Positions 59,346 through 64,000 of a stretch of 64,000 bases of DNA are shown here, in pieces. Below the pieces are notes generated by a model that worked only from the letters and a program-made list of their open reading frames with translations, did no database searches and was not told the DNA's origin. Location: assembly GCA_035771165.1 (NCBI GenBank), contig JAWNZC010000321.1:719501-783500 (forward strand). Direction: 5' to 3'. The translations under genes and the position numbers were made by a program. This stretch comes from Paragorgia papillata (taxonomy: Eukaryota; Cnidaria; Anthozoa; Scleralcyonacea; Coralliidae). Position 1 is the stretch's first letter, and each line of letters opens with the position of its first letter.

Positions 59346-61100
59346 TGCGTTCGCAAAACCAGGCAGACGTTGCGCTGATCATATGTATTGTCGGCGCATC
59401 ACGCAAGCTACTGTGACTGTATTCACACGTGCAGCGCATCAGTACCGCTACAATACTATTAGTCACATCACAGTCTCAGACAGATATAATTCAATGGATG
59501 TTTCCGTTAATTTGGTCGTGAAGTCATCGAACCGCGTAAAATGCTTAGCATTTAGATCTTCATCTCGCTTGATTTTTTCAAAAAATATCTTCTGTAGAAT
59601 GCTGGAAATTGCATTTCAGAGCCTCTAGATTTCAAAATTTTCTGGGGGAAAATTTTATATACCACAACTAATACCAAAACATTTACGCTCCGCGCCGCCC
59701 CTGGTTTATTGTTTCTTGTTTCTGGCTCTTCTACCCAAGGAGTCACCGAAAAATGCTTCTAAACAATGAAACTTTTGTTTATTAAACAGTTAGTATACAT
59801 TGAAGTTGTCACCTCAACCATTTTGACGTCATGTACAAAGGTCTCTACTCAATAATAGTAATTCATAATATAATAAAATAATACTTAATATTAATTTGAT
59901 ATTCCACCAACGAAAAAACTAAAAAAACTAAAACTAAATTTACAAAGTTTGATTTAGTTTAGATGAAAACATATCCCAACGTTTATTCAAACACCTCTGG
60001 GGCCAAAAAAAGAATTCGTTGACTAACGAGTAAACCTAGCTAGTCCGGCTCATGTAAACAGCCACTTACTGCCTGACTAGCAAACAATAGTATGGAGGCT
60101 AAAGAAAGTTCTCCCAGGCGGTGAACAACGTGCGGGTTGATTGTAGCCCCGCAGGCTCGTAGCAAGACGACAATTAATATATTAGAGGGGAACTTCAGTC
60201 AAAAATAAATTACTTTGAAATAAAAGTCGTTTAAATGTCAGGTTTTAAAATGTTGATAGTTCACGATAGCTGCTCTCGTACTCAAGAAATGACATTATCA
60301 GTCTTGTATTTTATACCGACATTCATTTGTTGACTGAAGTTCTCTTTTAAAGAAATTAAACACAAGTACGATCCAACACGGGGCGGTCTTTGGAGCGAAA
60401 TTCACATTTCACATAGTAGTTGAACAGAACTGATGGGAGAAATTGTTCTCTCTATGCATAGGCCGTCGAGCTATCAAAGTTTCAACCTCCCAAAAACCCT
60501 CTATACGTTATAAAAAATTGGTACGTTAAAACTTTTTCAATTCACTTAAATAGACGTTGATCCCCATCTTGTTAGTTGCGCTGATACTCGAGGAAAGCAA
60601 TGTTTATAAGCTTTCACAAGAGATCGGGAAGGGAAGATGAGAGAGTACTGGTAATAGATTGCAAATGTAATTCTATTCCTAGAGTCTTAACTATATGTAT
60701 ATATACTACCTTTAATCTGTTATGGGATTCAAAATTTTATGTCAAAAGGATCGTTAATAAAAGAAGTATCCGGGGGAGGCGGGATAGGTGGTGTGACATC
60801 GAGATCGTAACACGTGAGTGATTGATAAGCATTTGGACCATCAATGTGTCCAGGTTTTCGACGTAGTCTTTCATGTCGTAACCTGCAAAGAATTCACAAC
60901 AACTTACATAATAGTTTAAAACACGCACAAACCAAACAACGCATCACAAATCTCTCACACATCACAAATGACACATTAGAAATTAAAAATTAAAAAATAC
61001 GTAGTACACATTACAGACTATGTATAGAAAAAATGTTTAAAAGTTAGTATACTGTTAGATTATACATGCCTAAGAAGGTATATTGTGTGCTGTGTAGGTA
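59346..61100. other. Intergenic, no gene seen
   Basis: 59600-59660 carries a diverged copy of the hAT-type 3' tail found at 284 and 2045 (CATTTCAGAGCCTCTAGATT, AAAATTTTCTGGGGG). Nothing else is recognised. Confidence 0.4.
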
Positions 61101-61305
61101 GTATTTAGAATACATCAAAGTGAAAAGTGGTAAACCGCCGAGATTAGTTTTGATAACGAAATACTGACGTTTTGATCATAACGAGGTATAACGTTTGGAG
61201 CAAATGCCTTTGGTCAGATCGACACGTGTAGTGACTGACTACACTTTGTTATTATTATTCAACCAAGAGCATTCGCTCAAAGCGTTAGAGCAAACAAAAT
61301 ATAGC
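61101..61305 (-). repeat. Penelope-type terminal repeat, minus copy
   Basis: The complement of AAAGTGAAAAGTGGTAAACC matches the CAGTTTACCACCTTTTCA tail at 9183. GAAATACTGACG matches CAGTATTTC at 29850. GTATAACGTTTGGAGCAAAT, TGGTCAGATCG and CATTCGCTCAAAGCGTTAGA are diverged forms of the CTGATGA ... GAAACGTTAGA core. Confidence 0.45.
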
Positions 61306-62363
61306 AATGTCTAATCTTATAAATTACATGTACATGCCTATTAAAAAGAGAGACAGAACAGAACGTGTGCAATTTTCAGCAAAAATTACTCTATACTATA
61401 GAATATATAATATAGTACGAACGGCTAAGCATACCATCAGTCACACCTTGGAACCAGCTCGCCGTCTTTTTTCAAATACCCACAATTGACTTCACTCAGC
61501 GCAGTCATTTTTGGTAGATCAAAACCTCTGCTACCATAAAGCGGAAATTATCTTTCGTCTTATTCACATAGACACTCAATCTATATTCGCCGCCTCCTCT
61601 AACTACTGCCTCAATAATAGTCTTACCTTTTCCCCATTCCGTTCTTCCAAATTCTTTGATTTAATTCTTCAGCAATCTCCTGATCACCAAACCTACAACA
61701 CAAGCATTCGAAATACTATAGTTAATTGCAAAACGCTCGAATAACTTTTTTCCAGCATTTTGTTATTCATTGCAAACACTCATCTCTCCTACATCCCTTC
61801 TGCTTACATTCATCTCATCTTTGGCCGTTCTCTACTCCTTCTACCTTACACCTCCATCATCATCCCCATTTTAACTGGCTTGTCTTCTTCCTAACTCGTT
61901 TAATGCTCATAGCGCCTTCCTTCCTTCCTTCCTTCCTTCCTTCCTTCCTTCCTTCCTTCCTTCCTTCCTTCCTTCCTTCCTTCCTTCCTTCCTTCCTTCC
62001 TTCCTTCCTTCCATCTTATCAGTAATCTTCTCCACCTGCAACTCCTTCCTTATATCAGCACTCCTCATTACAAATGCAAAACGATTAAAATAAAATCGTT
62101 GTGAAAACGAAATAATACCTTTGACAATCAGTGGTAGAATGTTGGCCAATGTTGGTCGGCTTAACAAAAATACATGACAGACGTTATATACTCGTAATCA
62201 TCAATTGAAGACATGAAGTCACAGTTTAATTGTATTTTGTTATTTTATCTTTTTATTTGATAGGAGATGAAGGTAGAAGTTGCCATTAGTCAAACTATTA
62301 ATTACGAGTTTAACATCTACCAAATAGACTGAAGAATTTGGTACATTTTTTCTCAGTTTGTCA
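61306..62363. other. Intergenic with (CCTT)n microsatellite
   Basis: About 24 copies of CCTT lie at 61915-62012. The rest is AT-rich and featureless. The region forms the 3' flank of the minus-strand WD40 gene. Confidence 0.5.
61915..62012. repeat. (CCTT)n microsatellite
   Basis: A pure CCTT tract of about 98 bp. Open frames across it in both strands are low-complexity artefacts. The homopurine-homopyrimidine composition can form H-DNA. Confidence 0.97.
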
Positions 62364-64000
62364 TTACTCCATTACTGGTGTATAAATCAGGTGTCTAAAT
62401 AGGTCTAAATCAGATGAGTTTCTTTTTACCTCTTTTTCTGTCGTATCTTCTGTTTCATCAAAATCAAACTCATCCGAATCTTCACTTTTCTCGTCATCTT
62501 TCTCATCACTGGAGTTTTCTTCAGAATGCATGGGATAAACTGGGATACTCTGAGGATCAACAAGGACATCGTAAGGAACCATAGGATGTTGGTAGGATAC
62601 TTCTTGATGGATATCCCATAACTTAGGTTGACCAAATGTACCTTAAAACAAAATAAAAACAAATTTAAGATGAAAAGCCATGTAATTTTATTCTTTATTG
62701 TATTAACACATAGACGATAGTGTAAATGCATTGACAAAATTTCAACAGCAGATTTTTTTTGTACTTGGAAAATGACGCATTGTCGGAAATGCCTTCGTGA
62801 CGTCACAGGTAACATTGCACCAAAGTTGTCATGAAATACGCTTTGCAGACGCTTCTTTTTATTTAAAAAATGACATACTCAACAACTAAAACCTTTCAAT
62901 TAAAATAAAAATTTACATATAAACTATGGATCGAAATCGAAATTGTGTCGATTCTGCACATCCTCATTAAACATAATGTCAGTTTATCAATTATCGTAGT
63001 ACACTTAACTTTGTTTATTAATATTACATATAAATTTCATTAACGATTGTCATATTACACATAATATTGCATTTCTTCCCTCCAAGCACATTATAGAATA
63101 TACGATAAATGATGCGGTTGGAATTCGTGCAGCAACAAATTTTTTTGACATGCTAAAAAATCAAATCGACATGCTAAAATCAGTTGATGCATTAAAACAC
63201 GTTCCGTCGTAAATCGGTGATGCAAAAACGTCCACCCCAAAATGTATTCCATAGGGAAGGAGGAAGGACATCAAGACGTATCACCCAGGCAACCTACATA
63301 TTTAAAGTTTATCATATAGCATAAAATCATTAAAACTAATGAATATAATATCTATAATTCAAGCTTGTAAGAAAATGTAAACATATTTCAATTAATTAAG
63401 ACTCCTCAATTTCATTTTAAAATATAACCAAAATGACAGTAATTGTAGAGCCAATTAGTTTTTTGAAGTTTGTCTCAATACGAACATGATTTGTGATTAA
63501 AATTATCAAAGAAGACAGTTTAGTTGAACAATTATAGATACACTTAACGTACATTTCCATTTAAAACTAAAACATTACCAATAAAATGTCCTTCAATAGT
63601 CCACATCCTAACGGTGCAGTCAACAGACGACGTCAATAAAACATTATAATCTTGCGCAATATCCAAGCTTAAAAATAAGATGTACAAATTATACAATCAT
63701 AAACGACAACAAAGCAAAAAAAACAAAACCTACTCGTATAGACTAACAGGCCGCTTAATAATTGGTAAGTTCATTGGCGTAGTAATTTTGAAAAACAAAT
63801 AGAAAATCAAAGCTAAAGTTTATGTAAATCAGGAGGATTTTTTCTCAGATTTTTTACCACAGACATGGTGCTGATTTCCTTGAATCAGTAATGAGTTTTT
63901 GAAATAAATATAAATTATAAAGATAAAACAAACAAAACAAACAACAAACAAACAGTATTAAAATAGTACGTTACCTTGTGATTCCTTGGACATGAGCTCT
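62364..64000 (-). CDS. WD40 protein, WDR49/WDR64/WDY type, 3' end
   Basis: Only the last three exons are in the window: 64000-63975 (partial), 63667-63579 and 62641-62364. They join in frame to read RAHVQGITSLDIAQDYNVLL then TSSVDCTVRMWTIEGHFIGT, the final WD40 repeat. This leads into FGQPKLWDI and a YQHPMVPYDVLVDP tail. The phrase HFIGTFGQ-x-x-LW after the last blade is characteristic of the WDR49/WDR64/WDY group. The C-terminus has about 35 residues rich in Glu, Asp and Ser (62395-62525). The cellular role of this family is poorly known; testis or ciliary expression is common. Paralogue assignment needs the missing upstream exons. Confidence 0.72.
62642..63578 (-). other. Intron of the WD40 gene
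   Basis: GT-AG intron (donor GTAATG at 63578, acceptor TTTTGTTTTAAG ending 62642). It contains the GTGACGTCAC repeat at 62799-62808 shared with 53007-53016. No exon is recognised. Confidence 0.6.

Noticed and set aside
61726..62167. Open frames rich in Phe-Leu-Pro-Ser or Gly-Arg-Lys-Glu
   Set aside because: They translate the (CCTT)n tract on either strand.

Overview
The window is nuclear DNA from an intron-rich, AT-rich animal. Evidence for this: multi-exon genes with GT-AG introns, CR1/L2-type LINE pieces, a Penelope-like retroelement piece, tRNA-derived SINEs, a 5S-derived sequence, and many foldback/MITE elements with hAT (8-bp), Tc1 (TA) or TTAA target duplications. The genes are clearly metazoan and close to vertebrate orthologues. 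The repeat style suggests an early-branching marine invertebrate, most likely a cnidarian, possibly a sponge. The sequence alone does not settle this.

Five protein genes can be assembled by joining exons. (1) TTC29, plus strand, 10519-28535, nine coding exons, 484 aa, an axonemal TPR protein. (2) SQSTM1/p62, plus strand, 31260-34139, five exons, 395 aa, an autophagy receptor with PB1, ZZ, candidate LIR and UBA parts. (3) A storkhead-box (STOX/knockout) winged-helix protein, minus strand, 41344 to about 36042, convergent with p62. (4) A RAB33-like small GTPase, plus strand, 45692-52398, three exons, 226 aa. (5) The 3' end of a WD40 gene of the WDR49/WDR64/WDY type, minus strand, running off the right edge (64000-62364). 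A THAP-like zinc-finger exon lies at 45025, upstream of RAB33. Transposase or reverse-transcriptase relics are a hAT C-terminus near 2.1-2.4 kb, a MULE-like ORF near 7.6-8.0 kb, CR1-type RT tails at 16.8-18.2 and 26.8-27.6 kb, and a Penelope-type RT at 55.5-56.4 kb.

Layout: 0-10 kb is repeat-rich intergenic DNA with nested elements. 10.5-28.5 kb is TTC29, whose introns hold a large 37-bp minisatellite split by a 1065-bp hAT element, SINEs, a LINE and several foldbacks. 28.5-34.1 kb is p62 with AP-1/MARE-like sites upstream. 34-36 kb is a convergent spacer full of hairpins. 36-41.3 kb is STOX. 41-45 kb is a spacer with SINE and 5S-derived sequence. 45-52.4 kb is RAB33 with a second hAT in intron 1 and several hairpins in intron 2. 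52.4-62.3 kb is a gene-free MITE/retroelement region. 62.3-64 kb is the WD40 gene.

The genes do not form an operon or one pathway. p62 and RAB33 both relate to autophagy in other animals (RAB33B through ATG16L1), but they are separate transcription units with STOX between them, so no joint function is claimed. I found no clearly new molecular system. The most unusual material is the dense population of palindromic elements, including several unrelated TTAA-flanked families and a tRNA-like module set between perfect inverted arms.
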